Assembly (NCBI GenBank): GCA_963844855.1
Contig: CAWJQP010000034.1
Location: 131,640 to 195,639 of the forward strand
DNA length: 64,000 nucleotides
Origin: DASQDN01 sp963844855
GTDB lineage: Bacteria; Acidobacteriota; Terriglobia; Bryobacterales; Bryobacteraceae
Reading direction: 5' to 3'
Made by a program: the position numbers and the translations under genes. Shown piece after piece: positions 27,462 to 37,223 of the stretch. Position 1 is the stretch's first letter; each line of letters begins with the position of its first letter. The notes under the pieces were generated by a model. It saw only the letters and a list, made by a program, of their open reading frames with translations, ran no database searches and was not told the DNA's origin.

Positions 27462-29639
27462 TCACTTCAGCCCAGACAGCAAAGCCATAGCGGCCCAGTT
27501 TGTTGCAGCGGCCGAAATCCATTGATCATGACCATACGGAAAGCCAGATTCGAAATAAGGCTGGAACGGAATCGAGCGACTTCGCACATACCAGGAGCCA
27601 TCTTCAAATTGCGTATTGAGTAAGAAGCGCACGCCTCGCTGATACTGAGGCGCAGAGGCATCCAGGACGCCGCTCTCTCGCAACGCGACCATCGCCTGCC
27701 CTGTGCCATAGGCATCGCTGGCCAAAGAAGGGATCTGGCCCCAACCGCCATCCGGCCTCTGTTCTTTTAAGAGCGCCTGTCCGGCTTTGGTACGAAGCTC
27801 ATGCGGCGCGCCGGTCCACGCGAATCCCAGGAGCTGAAATGCCCGGTCTTCCGTCGATAACGGCTGAGCCGTCTCCAGCCACTTCTTCGCTAATCCGACT
27901 GCCCGCTCGTACTTCGCCTTCTGCGTCTTCGGAGCATAAGCCTGCAGCGCGCGAAGACTCATCGCCGTGACCTCGATGTCGCTTGACTCCATCGGCGGCC
28001 GTCCCGTCTGGACTCGCCAAACACCATCGGATCGCTGCCGGCCGAGCAGGTAGTAGGCGAGCGCGTCGGTTGCTTCGTCCGGCGCATAGCCGATTGCTTG
28101 CAGTCCGACGAGAATGTAGCTGACTGTGTCCGGTCCGCCGGGTATACCAATTCCCTGCAAGGCACGCTCGCGCCAAGCCTCGATATAAGGACCAATTGCT
28201 TTGCGATGCCTCGGCGCGTCTTCGTCACCTGTCCGCCATCCAGCCCTCTTGGCCGCGGCAAGTGTCATCTCAAACAGACTGTTGTTGTGACACCCAACGC
28301 AGCCGGATTGGCGAAGGAACCCGTCGTCCGCCCGCCTCAGCAGGGGAAAACTGCGAGTGAGCGCATCCTGAATGGAAGACGCCGGCTTGGGCTGAGCCGT
28401 CAAGCTTGCTGTCTTGGAGTTTGCCTTGGCGCCAGCCTTCCTCAGTGTCGCAACCACAGGTGTATCTCCGTTGCGGAGAGCGTAGTCGAGCGCCGTCTCG
28501 CCGGTATTGTTTTTTGCATTTACGTCCAAGCCGCGGTCCAGCAACGCCTGCACGACTTCTTGTGAGGCGCTCTCCCCCGCGCTTGCGCGCATCAGAACGG
28601 TAAAGCCCTTACTGTCGGGGGTGGGGAGCGTCGCGCCCAGTTCCGTAAACCTTTTGAAAAGACCTGTGTCGCCCATACTCGCCGCAACACTGAGACCCGT
28701 AGTCAAATCACTCGGTTTGGCGAATTCGAGCAGGCTATCCAAGCACTCTGCGCACCGCAGCCTCACTGAGGCGCCGAGCCCAGTGGCTTTGCCCGCTAAG
28801 GGTAGCAGAAGGTTTAGGCTTTCCGGGTCTCCGAGCAAGGCGTCACTCATTGGGACCTGCTGCGTCGAGGTAAGTTTCGCGCCGTGCTGCAGCAGGAGTT
28901 TGACGACAGCAGCCGAGCCACAGCGCGCCGCGGCAATCAAAAGCGCCGTTCTGCCGTCAGTGGAGCGCACATCGTGTTCAGCGCCGGCATCGAGCAGCAG
29001 CCTCGTTTTCTCTACGTTATCAACTGCCCACATGAGCGCCGTTGCTTCGGCATCGTTTCGCAAGTTGGGATTGGCGCCCGCTTGGAGAAGGGCCTTTACC
29101 ATCCCCGCGTCAGAATATAGAGCTGCGTACATCAAGGGTGTCATACCATCACGGCCCCTGCCGTTAACAGCTCTAGAGCCGCTCTTGAGCGCCTTTCGGA
29201 CCACCGCCGTGTCCCCGAGCCTTAACGCTTGCATCATCCTCGCTGACGTGGGATCGACCGGATGTTGCGGAGCGTCACCCGCTAATGCATCGGGCCAAGG
29301 AACGCCTTGATCGAGCCAGCGCTTGATGATTTCAATGTTGTCGGCGCTCATCGCTCCGGTTGGAGGCATCTGGGCGCCGTATTTTGTCCCTGTGATCTTG
29401 TGGAACAGACGGCTGCCGGCACTGGAGCCCGGCGCAATTACGACGATGGTCCCACCGCGCATGGCGTCGCGCCGGCGATCGAGGCGTAAGTTCCCCATCT
29501 GCTGCTTAGACCCATGGCAGCTATAGCAATTCTGCTTGAATACCGGCAGCACGTCACGCGCGAAATCGATTCGCTCCGGAACATCCGCATACACAGACAA
29601 AGGTAGGAGCAAGACCGCATGCAGGCGCGATGTGAGCAT
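27462..29639 (-). CDS. Exported cytochrome c / ankyrin / cyclase-like repeat fusion
   Basis: From ATG 29639 the product (~725 residues) starts with a short hydrophobic export segment (LHAVLLLPLSVYA). Domains in order: a planctomycete-type cytochrome c with CYSCHG near residue 38 and MPPTGAMSADNIEIIKRWLD; about seven ankyrin repeats (GMTPLMYAALYSDAGMVKAL; GRTALLIAAARCGSAAVVKL; GETALDYALRNGDTPVVATL); a second CVGCH heme motif near 445; and a C-terminal alpha-toroid resembling squalene/terpene-cyclase or prenyltransferase repeats (GRQRSDGVWRV, EQRPDGGWGQ, QFEDGSWYV). It is probably periplasmic with two hemes. The cyclase-like part lacks an obvious DxDD motif, so it is unlikely to be a hopene synthase. 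Confidence 0.85.
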   Translation of the reverse strand: MLTSRLHAVLLLPLSVYADVPERIDFARDVLPVFKQNCYSCHGSKQQMGNLRLDRRRDAMRGGTIVVIAPGSSAGSRLFHKITGTKYGAQMPPTGAMSADNIEIIKRWLDQGVPWPDALAGDAPQHPVDPTSARMMQALRLGDTAVVRKALKSGSRAVNGRGRDGMTPLMYAALYSDAGMVKALLQAGANPNLRNDAEATALMWAVDNVEKTRLLLDAGAEHDVRSTDGRTALLIAAARCGSAAVVKLLLQHGAKLTSTQQVPMSDALLGDPESLNLLLPLAGKATGLGASVRLRCAECLDSLLEFAKPSDLTTGLSVAASMGDTGLFKRFTELGATLPTPDSKGFTVLMRASAGESASQEVVQALLDRGLDVNAKNNTGETALDYALRNGDTPVVATLRKAGAKANSKTASLTAQPKPASSIQDALTRSFPLLRRADDGFLRQSGCVGCHNNSLFEMTLAAAKRAGWRTGDEDAPRHRKAIGPYIEAWRERALQGIGIPGGPDTVSYILVGLQAIGYAPDEATDALAYYLLGRQRSDGVWRVQTGRPPMESSDIEVTAMSLRALQAYAPKTQKAKYERAVGLAKKWLETAQPLSTEDRAFQLLGFAWTGAPHELRTKAGQALLKEQRPDGGWGQIPSLASDAYGTGQAMVALRESGVLDASAPQYQRGVRFLLNTQFEDGSWYVRSRSIPFQPYFESGFPYGHDQWISAAATNWAAMALLSGLK

Positions 29640-29754
29640 GATCGTTGGATTGTACACGAGATTTGGGGTCGTGTAGGCGTTCGAGCTGCTGAATCTTGTA
29701 GAGTTTGGTGCCGTTTTCCTCCGTGATCTTGCTTGTGGGTCGTCGTGTTTGCTT
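29640..29754. other. Short gap with possible -10 box
   Basis: On the minus strand a TACAAT lies about ten bases before the ATG at 29639, but I see no matching -35. The rest reads KITEENGTKLYKIQQLERLH in one frame; this may be debris. Confidence 0.3.
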
Positions 29755-32403
29755 CTATTCCGCGCGGAGAATACGGATTGGGTCTATCCGCGACGCGCGC
29801 CATGCCGGGATGATGCTGGCGATCAGGCTGACCATCAGAAGAAAAACGGAAACACCCCCGAAAACGAGTGGATCTGTGGGAGCCACCTCAAACAGCATCG
29901 TCGACCTGGCGCGAACGAGCAGCAGCGCAGCGATGATCCCTGCCGATATGCCCAGCAAACTCAAGCGCAGGCTCTGGGTCAGGATCATACGAAGAATGCT
30001 CCCGCCCGTGGCGCCAATGGCGATCCGCAGAGCGATCTCATAAGCGCGCTGTGTGACGGAGTACGAGACAAGTCCATAGATGCCGATGGTTGCGAGGATG
30101 AGAGCGACGAACGCGAAAGAGAGGAACAGCCACACTGTTGTGCGGAAGCTTGCCACGGACGCGCCGGCGAACGTGTCCAAACGTAATACCTTGCTCACCG
30201 GGACATTCGGATTCACCGCGGCGGCGAACCGGCGGAGTTGGTCTGCCGCATCCGGCGCGTAGCGCCCCGTCTTTACAATCAGGTTCATGACGTACGGTAT
30301 GCGACCGTTGCTGTCGATGGATTGCGCATAGGGCATATACATGGCGCCGCTGATTCCCGCCGGAGCACGGTTGGCGAGATTGTGTTGTCGCACATCGGCC
30401 ACGACTCCTACAATGGTGCGCCAGCGCCGCTCCGAAACCCATTTGATGTGTTTGCCAACGGCGCTCTCGCGAGGCCAGAAATGCCGCGCCGTTGAAGAGG
30501 TGACTAGGACGACCGGCTCGGAATCGAGAGTGTCGCTTGCTGTGAACGGTCGGCCGGCCAGCAGAGAGATTCCCATGAGCGGGAGGTAACTGGGGCTGAT
30601 CGCGCCGGTCCAGAACACAGGAGCAGGAAACTCTGCCGTCTTCGGGTGGTTTTCCACATCGACCGGAATCGCAGGCGCTGACCCATCGAGGGGAACAGTG
30701 TTGGCAACGGCCGCATCGATAATTCCCTGCACGGACCGTCCCTCGTTCAGCATGCGGTCATAGAAGGCAACGCAAGCCGCCGGTTGATTGCAAAGTGAAG
30801 AATTCGGGCTGGTCTTCATCGCCAGGACATGTTGGGGGTTGAACCCGGGGTCGACGTTCGAGAGCGCGTGAAGACTGCGGATGAGTAGCGTAGCGCCGAT
30901 CACGAGCACAAGGGTCAGCGCAATCTGACCCGCGATAAGCCAGCTTTGAAAGCGAATGGAGTCTATGCTTGCCGACCTCCGCCCGCCGGCCTTCACAGCT
31001 CCGAGAATGTTTAGCCGGGAAGCGCTTAGAGCCGGCGCCATTCCGAATGCGATTCCGGCAGCAAGAGAGAGCGCCGCAGTGAAACCCGCAACGCTCCAGT
31101 CGATAGCAATGCGCGAGGCTCCTGGAAGATCCGAAGATACAACTGCACTCAACAATCGCAGAGCCGATGCGCCGAGGGCGAGGCCGACTATCCCTGCCGC
31201 ACTGGCAAGCACCACACTTTCCGTGAGCAACTGTCTAACAATGCGGGACTGGCCTGCGCCGAGCGCGGCTCGCATCGCCAATTCCTTGCTACGAGCAGAT
31301 CCGCGGGCGGTGAGCAGGCCGGCAACGTTTGCGCAGGCGATCACGAGTACCGCGCCTACCGTGCACAGGAGGAGCAGTAAACGCCCGCGCGCGTCGCCAG
31401 CCAAATCGGTCTGGAGCGGAATCACTGTAGCGGTTGCGCCCCACTGACGCGGCATGGGCCATGGGAACATCTGCCACACGCCGGCCGACAGCGATTTGAT
31501 TTGATTAGCTGCTTGTTCCATCGTCACGCCGGGACGCAGCCTGCCGATCAGCGGCGTGAACTCACCACCCCAGTAATCGACCTGCTGTCTTGGATCAATC
31601 GACGCCGGTAGCCAGAGCTGTACTCTCGCCGATGGGAAGACGAATCCGGCAGGCATGATCCCTACAATCCTTCTGGGTACTTCGTCGATTGCGATCATGC
31701 TTCCAATTACGGTTGGATCTGCGTTGAACCGCTGCGTCCAAAGCTCATGACTTAGAATCGCGACACGGTCCCGGCCCGGATGGTCTTCGTCAGGTTCGAA
31801 GCTTCTTCCTCGCTGCACGGGGACCTGCAGGACATTGAACAGATTCGCGGATACCGCGCTTGCCGTGATGCGAAACGCGGGTCCCTGACCAGTCATGTTG
31901 TATTCGCGGCCGGGACTGACCGAAGCGATTTCCATGCTCGGGCACTGCTGGCGGAAGTGAACCAACAGAGCCTTCGGGAAGAATTCTGTGATGCGCAACA
32001 GACGCTGCGGTTCCCCGAACGGCAAGGGTTGAATCAGTAGCGCGTTGAGTACGCTGAACACGGCGGTATTTCCGCCGATGCCGAGAGCCAGCGACAGAAT
32101 CGCTGCCAGCGTGAAGCCGAAGTTTTTCCGCAACATGCGAAAAGCAAACCGGATGTCTCGCATCAGATTCTCCAAGGAAACGAAGGCGCGGACGTCTGCA
32201 GTTTGTTCAAAGGCGAGCGTCACGTTTCCCATGTCTCGCTGTGTTTGCTCCACCGCTTGTTGGAATGCGAGCCCTGACGTTGTGTGCTCCCGAAACTTGA
32301 ACGCCTGGTGCGTTGCGAGTTCTTCGGACAGCTCGCGCCGGAAGCGCTCCCGTTGGAACTGGAAGGACAACTTACGGAAGAAGCGGTAGATAGGCGACCA
32401 CAT
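29755..32403 (-). CDS. MacB/FtsX-like permease, acidobacterial duplicated type
   Basis: An 882-residue protein: a cytoplasmic N-terminal extension (ELSEELATHQAFKFREHTTS), then two copies of a MacB periplasmic core plus FtsX permease domain. Landmarks: FRMLRKNFGFTLAAILSLAL GIGGNTAVFSV, VAILSHELWTQRFNADPTVI, VLVIACANVAGLLTARGSAR, SPSYLPLMGISLLAGRPFTA, IGIYGLVSYSVTQRAYEIAL RIAIGA and IIPAWRASRIDPIRILRAE. No ATPase gene is adjacent, as is usual for this type. It is preceded on the same strand, three bases away, by a PadR gene that probably controls it. Substrate unknown. Confidence 0.95.
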   Translation of the reverse strand: MWSPIYRFFRKLSFQFQRERFRRELSEELATHQAFKFREHTTSGLAFQQAVEQTQRDMGNVTLAFEQTADVRAFVSLENLMRDIRFAFRMLRKNFGFTLAAILSLALGIGGNTAVFSVLNALLIQPLPFGEPQRLLRITEFFPKALLVHFRQQCPSMEIASVSPGREYNMTGQGPAFRITASAVSANLFNVLQVPVQRGRSFEPDEDHPGRDRVAILSHELWTQRFNADPTVIGSMIAIDEVPRRIVGIMPAGFVFPSARVQLWLPASIDPRQQVDYWGGEFTPLIGRLRPGVTMEQAANQIKSLSAGVWQMFPWPMPRQWGATATVIPLQTDLAGDARGRLLLLLCTVGAVLVIACANVAGLLTARGSARSKELAMRAALGAGQSRIVRQLLTESVVLASAAGIVGLALGASALRLLSAVVSSDLPGASRIAIDWSVAGFTAALSLAAGIAFGMAPALSASRLNILGAVKAGGRRSASIDSIRFQSWLIAGQIALTLVLVIGATLLIRSLHALSNVDPGFNPQHVLAMKTSPNSSLCNQPAACVAFYDRMLNEGRSVQGIIDAAVANTVPLDGSAPAIPVDVENHPKTAEFPAPVFWTGAISPSYLPLMGISLLAGRPFTASDTLDSEPVVLVTSSTARHFWPRESAVGKHIKWVSERRWRTIVGVVADVRQHNLANRAPAGISGAMYMPYAQSIDSNGRIPYVMNLIVKTGRYAPDAADQLRRFAAAVNPNVPVSKVLRLDTFAGASVASFRTTVWLFLSFAFVALILATIGIYGLVSYSVTQRAYEIALRIAIGATGGSILRMILTQSLRLSLLGISAGIIAALLLVRARSTMLFEVAPTDPLVFGGVSVFLLMVSLIASIIPAWRASRIDPIRILRAE

Positions 32404-32406
32404 GAG

Positions 32407-32745
32407 TTAAGCGCTCTGCAGAATTTTTTGAATGGCGCCCACCACGCGCTCGAATTCCGCGCGCTCTGCGACAAGGCGTTTTCGTCCTTTTGCTGTCAGG
32501 GCGTAATATCGGGCTCGGCGGTTGTTTTCCGACGCGCCCCACTCGGCGGTGACCCAACCATTGAGCAACAGGCGCTGCAGGGCAGGATACAAAGAGCTCT
32601 CGCCAACCTGTAGAACATCGTCGGAGATGAATTTGACTCGCTGCGCGATTCCATATCCGTGCATGCTTCCGCCCAGTAGAACCCGCAGGATCAAAAGATC
32701 CAGAGTTCCGGGCAGCAAATCAGAGGCAGGTTTATCATTTCCCAT
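32407..32745 (-). CDS. PadR-family regulator of the adjacent permease
   Basis: A 112-residue PadR: LPGTLDLLILRVLLGGSMHG YGIAQRV, VGESSLYPALQRLLLNGWVT, ENNRRARYYALTAKGRKRLV. This is the standard partner of the duplicated permease that follows three bases later, so the two form one operon. Two short palindromes around and upstream of its start codon are candidate operators. No ribosome binding site is obvious at the ATG. Confidence 0.93.
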   Translation of the reverse strand: MGNDKPASDLLPGTLDLLILRVLLGGSMHGYGIAQRVKFISDDVLQVGESSLYPALQRLLLNGWVTAEWGASENNRRARYYALTAKGRKRLVAERAEFERVVGAIQKILQSA

Positions 32746-32806
32746 CGTCTATCGATGGAAGTATGCCAGATCTAACGGAAGCCGTCAAGACCTATCGACT
32801 GTCGAT
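32743..32806. promoter_or_regulatory. Two short palindromes upstream of the PadR-permease operon
   Basis: CATCG-TCTAT-CGATG at 32743-32757 overlaps the PadR start codon, and ATCGA-CTG-TCGAT at 32794-32806 lies about 50 bases upstream. Both share the CGAT core and GGGAAG or GGAAG after the right arm, suggesting two copies of one operator. Binding is inferred. Confidence 0.5.
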
Positions 32807-32837
32807 GGGAAGATACGGATCGCAGGGTTGTTACTTA

Positions 32838-32917
32838 TGTCTTATTGGCTCCGTCGCGCTCCATCGTCAATCGTTCGTTTCGATGCGGAGAAAGCTGTCA
32901 TTGATAGCCTGGACTAG
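32838..32917 (+). pseudogene. Relic of an ABC permease 3' end
   Basis: The plus strand reads SYWLRRAPSSIVRFDAEKAV then IDSLD and a stop. This corresponds closely to the last residues of the ABC permease ending at 27438 (SWLRRAPSSTVRFDADEPVI, RTLDLT), at both protein and DNA level. Nothing else of that gene is present, so a paralogous operon was probably deleted down to its tail. Confidence 0.7.
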
Positions 32918-33567
32918 ACTTGAGGTCAACGTCACTACGAGATCTTGTATAGTTACGTCCTGTTTTCCCACGTGATCTGACGAACAATTGCGGACGACAC
33001 CCTCTCCTTCAATGCGGTCAAAGTCGACTGGGCCATGCATTGGCCTGCGATGAGCGGCCTCTGATCAGAGTTTCCGACCCACTTTTGACGAGGGTCCTTC
33101 AGTTCGCCGCCTTGTCCCGCGCCTCTTCCGTCCTGACATCGACAATCACTACCGTAGAGCAGCTTCGCGCGGTGGGCCCGCTGCGAGATGGCGGCGCAAA
33201 ACCTCAATGGCGTTCGGCTTCGTTACGTCTGTACTAACGAAACATGAGAAACGCTTTGGGTTCTGAGCTACACCGACTTGGAGTGCTCGGCCATCTCGGC
33301 GCGCGAAGTATCGCAGCCTGGTTATGCCGGCTCCATCCAAATGGGCAAGCTCACCGCCGGAGACGTTCAGCATCCCTGGACCTCGCGCGGATGGAGATGA
33401 ATATCGAGAATCGGATTACCCCACTCGTATGTGGACTACGCTGTCCAATTCGATATCCCGAGCGTCTCCCAAAAGCACGACGATTCATTTGATCGGATTC
33501 CTTGGCGGGGAGATGTATCAGATGCGGTTGCTAGGCGGCCCTCCGCGGAATCCAGTTGCAACCACTT
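32918..33567. other. 650 bases without a recognisable gene
   Basis: All six frames are short and none has a convincing start or family match. The sequence immediately before the PepSY gene does not carry that gene's usual first residues, so this stretch probably results from rearrangement. Confidence 0.4.
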
Positions 33568-34731
33568 GCTTGACATAAAACCCTGTTCCAGATTCATCTC
33601 TGGACGGGCATCATTGTCGGACTCTACATCATCGCTATCGGAATTAGCGGCTCAATTCTTGTGTTTAAGGAAGAGTTGATGCCGCGGCCAAGCATATCCG
33701 TGCCGGCCGTAGACCTTCGCAACTGCACGCCAGAAAAGCTTGTTTCCGTAGTGGACCGCGTAAGGCAGGCATACCCGGGGAAGGACGCGTTTTTAACGGC
33801 GTGCCCGCAGGAAGCAAATCCCCTCTATCTCACCACCATCCGCGATAAGCCGACGGGACCACCGGAACGAGGTCGTCCTCGGGAGCCACTAAACCAGATT
33901 GCCGTCTATTCGCACCCTGTTACTGGAGAAGTGATCGGTGCCACGAATCGGGAAGAGTCCTGGGTGAACTGGATGGAAGAGTTGCACGTGAATATCCTGC
34001 TGGGACGGTCGGGCCGGTTGTGGAACGGTATCGGGGCTGCGATCATGCTTGCCTTGGTAATCACTGGGATGGTGCTATGGTGGCCCGGTATACGGACGTG
34101 GAAGCGCGCTCTGCTTCTCGATTTCCGGCGCGGCTGGAAGCGCATCAATTGGGATCTTCACAATGTGACAGGTTTGTGGACGCTGGCGTTCACGTTGATT
34201 TGGGCGCTGACCGGAATCTACTTCACGTGGCCTTGGCTTTTCACAACGCCGATCAGCAAAGTCTCAAAGATTGTGACGGCGAACTATCCCGCGGCTGAGA
34301 TGCGCAAGTTGGCGCAGCGGCCGCGCGCGCCCGAGACTCCGCTCGATGTCCTGGCAGTCTTGAAGAAGTCGCAGGAGATCTCGCCCGACGGATATCTCGA
34401 AGGCTATTTCTACGGCTCCGGACCGAAGCCGATCTTTACGGTCTACATGGCTCGAGGGAGGATGGGCGATTACTCGAACACCGACTTCATTTACTTCGAC
34501 CAACATACAGGTGAGCATTTGCTCACGTGGCATCGGGGAAAGAATCAGACGCTCGGAGACTGGCTCGTGTGGTTGGTTGCCCCATTGCACTTTGGAACAT
34601 CGTGGGGGCTGGTTGTGAAGTGGGCGTGGTTCGTGATTGGTCTCGTGCTACCGCTGCTGGCGATTACCGGATTTATCATGTATTGGAATCGCTATCTGAA
34701 TAAGAAGCTGCGGCGGATGGGCACGGCATAA
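33568..34731 (+). CDS. PepSY-associated membrane protein, 5' end damaged
   Basis: An inner-membrane protein of the PepSY-TM/PiuB-like type, often linked to iron uptake. Helix one reads IIVGLYIIAIGISGSILVFK EE, helix two RLWNGIGAAIMLALVITGMV LWWPGI, helix three WDLHNVTGLWTLAFTLIWAL TGIYF, helix four WAWFVIGLVLPLLAITGFIM YW, with PepSY-like soluble parts between (AVYSHPVTGEVIG; FIYFDQHTGEHLLTWHR). Normal family members begin with a basic stretch then QIHLWTG. Here HKTLFQIH lies in one frame and WTGIIVGLY in another, with a stop just upstream, so either the start is TTG 33568 or GTG 33661, or the gene is inactivated at its 5' end. Confidence 0.75.
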
Positions 34732-34758
34732 ACCGGGCCGGGTTAATTGCACGATTCA

Positions 34759-34784
34759 GACGGAATTTGCCGTCAGATATTTTT
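34759..34784 (+). terminator. Weak hairpin followed by T-rich run
   Basis: GACGG and CCGTC pair around a six-base loop (AATTTG), followed by AGATATTTTT. It lies 28 bases after the PepSY stop. The stem is only five base pairs, so this is a weak intrinsic terminator at best. Confidence 0.4.
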
Positions 34785-34855
34785 ATCGTATCGTTCCCTA
34801 TCTAACGTCAGAAATAAAATAAAGCAGCACATTCTTATTAGCGCTCAAAGCCTCA

Positions 34856-36292
34856 ATGAAGGCACGCCCTCAAATCACTACCGACTCCCACGGCTGGCTT
34901 GGCGCCGACACAGTTAAGACTCGCTCGGGAGACTTCGAGTTTAGAAACAGCTATCCCGCGGGTGACACGACCCAACGACTGCGCGAGGCGCTCGTTTTCA
35001 ATCGTGCTGTCGAGGCTTATCTCGTACAGATGCACGGCGTCTCGTGGTATCGAGTCTGGAAGGGCGTGGCGGAGGCCGGTTCCGGCGCGCCAAACCAACT
35101 GGTGATCTGGGAGACCCTGATGAACTCGGCGACGCTCCTCCTGACTGGCAATACAGAAACGGTCTACGGAATTGCTGGTCTTGATCTAAAACGCGACGGG
35201 CCATTAGTCATAGAAGCGCCGGCAATGCTGCTTGGCGGAGTCAGCGATCTCTGGCAGAAGGAAATTATGGGTATCGGCCCGACCGGGATCGACAAAGGAA
35301 AAGGCGGTAAGTTCCTGCTGCTGCCGCCTGACTACGCGGGTCCTGTTCCGGAAGGATACTTAAGCGCCAAGGCCTCAACTTATGGTGTCGTCCTGGGCGT
35401 GAGAGGTTTCCAGGTTGACGGTAAGCCAGATAAGGCCGTCGGCTTGATGAAGACGACACGCATCTATCCGCTCGCCCAAGCGGCCTATCCACCCGCAATG
35501 ACGTTCGTCAACGGCTCACACCAGGAGATCGACACGATCTTTTCAGATAGCGATCAGTTCTTCGACGATCTCGCCTGGTTAATTGAGCATGAGCCTCATG
35601 ACGTGATCCCTTCCCACGAGCGCTTCCACTTGGCAGCGATCGGCATCGAGAAGGGTAAACCATTTCGGCCCGACGCCGGGCGAAGGAAATCGTTCGATCA
35701 AGCGGCTCGGTTCGCGGCAGCGTATGCACGGACCAACAGCTTCTCATCCGATGATGAGGCACGTCTGGTCTATCCCGATCGTGTTTGGGAGTGGGCATTT
35801 GTCGGGGGTAGCGCGTCCTGGGATTCGCAGGGCTACGTAAACACTGACCGGCGTGCGGCCTTCGCCTATATTGCGATCGGTATGTCTCCGGCGATGGTGG
35901 AGAAACACATCGGCGCCGGATCGCAGTACCTCTGGACGCCGCGGGACGCCGGCGGCGCGTTCCTCGATGGCGGTAAACGCTATCGTCTGCACATCCCGCC
36001 GAACATCCCCGCCAAGAACTTCTGGTCGATAGTAGCTTATGACGCCGATAGCCGATCGATCCTGCGCAATGCCCAGTCGTTCCCATCGGTCAGCACGTAC
36101 ACTGGCCCGCAAATAAATGGCGACGGATCGATCGACATCTATTTCAGTCCCGAGGCGCCCGCGGGAAACGAGAAGAACTGGATACAGACGATGTCTGGTA
36201 AAGGGTGGTTCGTGCTGTTCCGCTTCTATGGGCCTCTGGAAGCGTTCTTCGACAAGGCATGGAAACCCGACGACATCGTCGAAGTGAATTGA
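34856..36292 (+). CDS. DUF1254/DUF1214 protein
   Basis: A 478-residue protein. The N-terminal half matches DUF1254: FNRAVEAYLVQMHGVSWYRV, NSATLLLTGNTETVYGIAGL, GPLVIEAPAMLLGGVSDLWQ. The C-terminal half matches DUF1214: YLWTPRDAGGAFLDGGKRYR LHIPPNIPAKNFWSIVAYD, DGSIDIYFSPEAPAGNEKNW and RFYGPLEAFFDKAWKPDDIV. Such proteins are usually exported, but I see no signal peptide at this ATG. Biochemical role unknown. Single gene with its own short leader. Confidence 0.9.
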   Translation: MKARPQITTDSHGWLGADTVKTRSGDFEFRNSYPAGDTTQRLREALVFNRAVEAYLVQMHGVSWYRVWKGVAEAGSGAPNQLVIWETLMNSATLLLTGNTETVYGIAGLDLKRDGPLVIEAPAMLLGGVSDLWQKEIMGIGPTGIDKGKGGKFLLLPPDYAGPVPEGYLSAKASTYGVVLGVRGFQVDGKPDKAVGLMKTTRIYPLAQAAYPPAMTFVNGSHQEIDTIFSDSDQFFDDLAWLIEHEPHDVIPSHERFHLAAIGIEKGKPFRPDAGRRKSFDQAARFAAAYARTNSFSSDDEARLVYPDRVWEWAFVGGSASWDSQGYVNTDRRAAFAYIAIGMSPAMVEKHIGAGSQYLWTPRDAGGAFLDGGKRYRLHIPPNIPAKNFWSIVAYDADSRSILRNAQSFPSVSTYTGPQINGDGSIDIYFSPEAPAGNEKNWIQTMSGKGWFVLFRFYGPLEAFFDKAWKPDDIVEVN

Positions 36293-36801
36293 TTGGAGTT
36301 TTCCGACCCACTCCCACACAGCCGAAGTAAAGAAACATTCCGTACACTCCATCCGAATTCGCGCAAACCCTAACCGTAGACGGCGGCCGCATGGACTACA
36401 TCCTCACCCTTAACGCCTACGAACGCGGCCCGGAATCGCACAGGACTTAAGTAGGGTTATTCGGACGTCAAGAATCGATGGTTTAACCAAAGAGGACGCT
36501 GCGAGTGAGACGGTGAGAAGGCTTCTCGAAAGCGCTGGCGGGCACCCATTTCGACGATCAAGGAGGCGGCATTGCAATGCTGGAGAGAAGCTGTGTGCGC
36601 CATACTGGCCATTTGGCGAAGATATGTGAGTTTTCAGTTAACCGCGGCCGGGATGTTCGTTGTGAAAGAGTCTGGCTGCCTAGACATTGTTTGGACCTGC
36701 CCCCCATTTCTGAACAAGTGGTCTCCAGAACTTACGCGATAACGTCTGATACTAAAATGAGTTGGAAATTCAGGGCTGCGCCTTGTTTAGCGAGCCATCT
36801 G
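36293..36801. other. Non-coding or decayed stretch
   Basis: No intact gene. One plus frame near 36,357 reads QTLTVDGGRMDYILTLNAYE and stops; it looks like the C-terminal scrap of an exported protein. The rest is in no consistent frame. Confidence 0.4.
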
Positions 36802-37010
36802 CTATTGCCGGTATCGGGGTTCGTACGACTCCATCCCTTTGTCGACGTATTCGGCTCCGAACTTCATCATTCGATAGATCAGCCTGGCTAGCTTGTGAGC
36901 CATTGCGGTGATCGCTTTTGGTGCGCAGAGTTTGCTTCGTAGTCTGCGGAAGTTCGCTCCCAGAGCGCTTCGGCTCCTGATGAGTTTACCGAATTCTTCG
37001 GGAGGACAAT
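36802..37010 (-). mobile_element. IS110-family transposase, C-terminal fragment
   Basis: The minus strand reads LIRSRSALGANFRRLRSKLC APKAITAMAHKLARLIYRMM KFGAEYVDKGMESYEPRYRQ and stops. The A-P-K-A-I-T-A-x-A-H-K-L-A-R motif is the conserved end of the IS110 transposase_20 domain. The RuvC-like catalytic half is missing. Confidence 0.75.
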
Positions 37011-37223
37011 TTGTTATGTGTGCGCGGAAGGGCGCAATACCGGAAGGTGTCGACCGAGCCACCACGGTGTTCTGCTGCTCTGCGGTCCTGTCCCATTGTC
37101 ACGCCGCGCAATGCGAATCAACGTTCAAGTTCTCCGCAATCGCAACACCCGCGCAGCTTATCGCTTTCTCCACGCCAACAGTCGATCACTTCTGCACGCA
37201 TTCGTCTCAAACGAGCGCAATTA

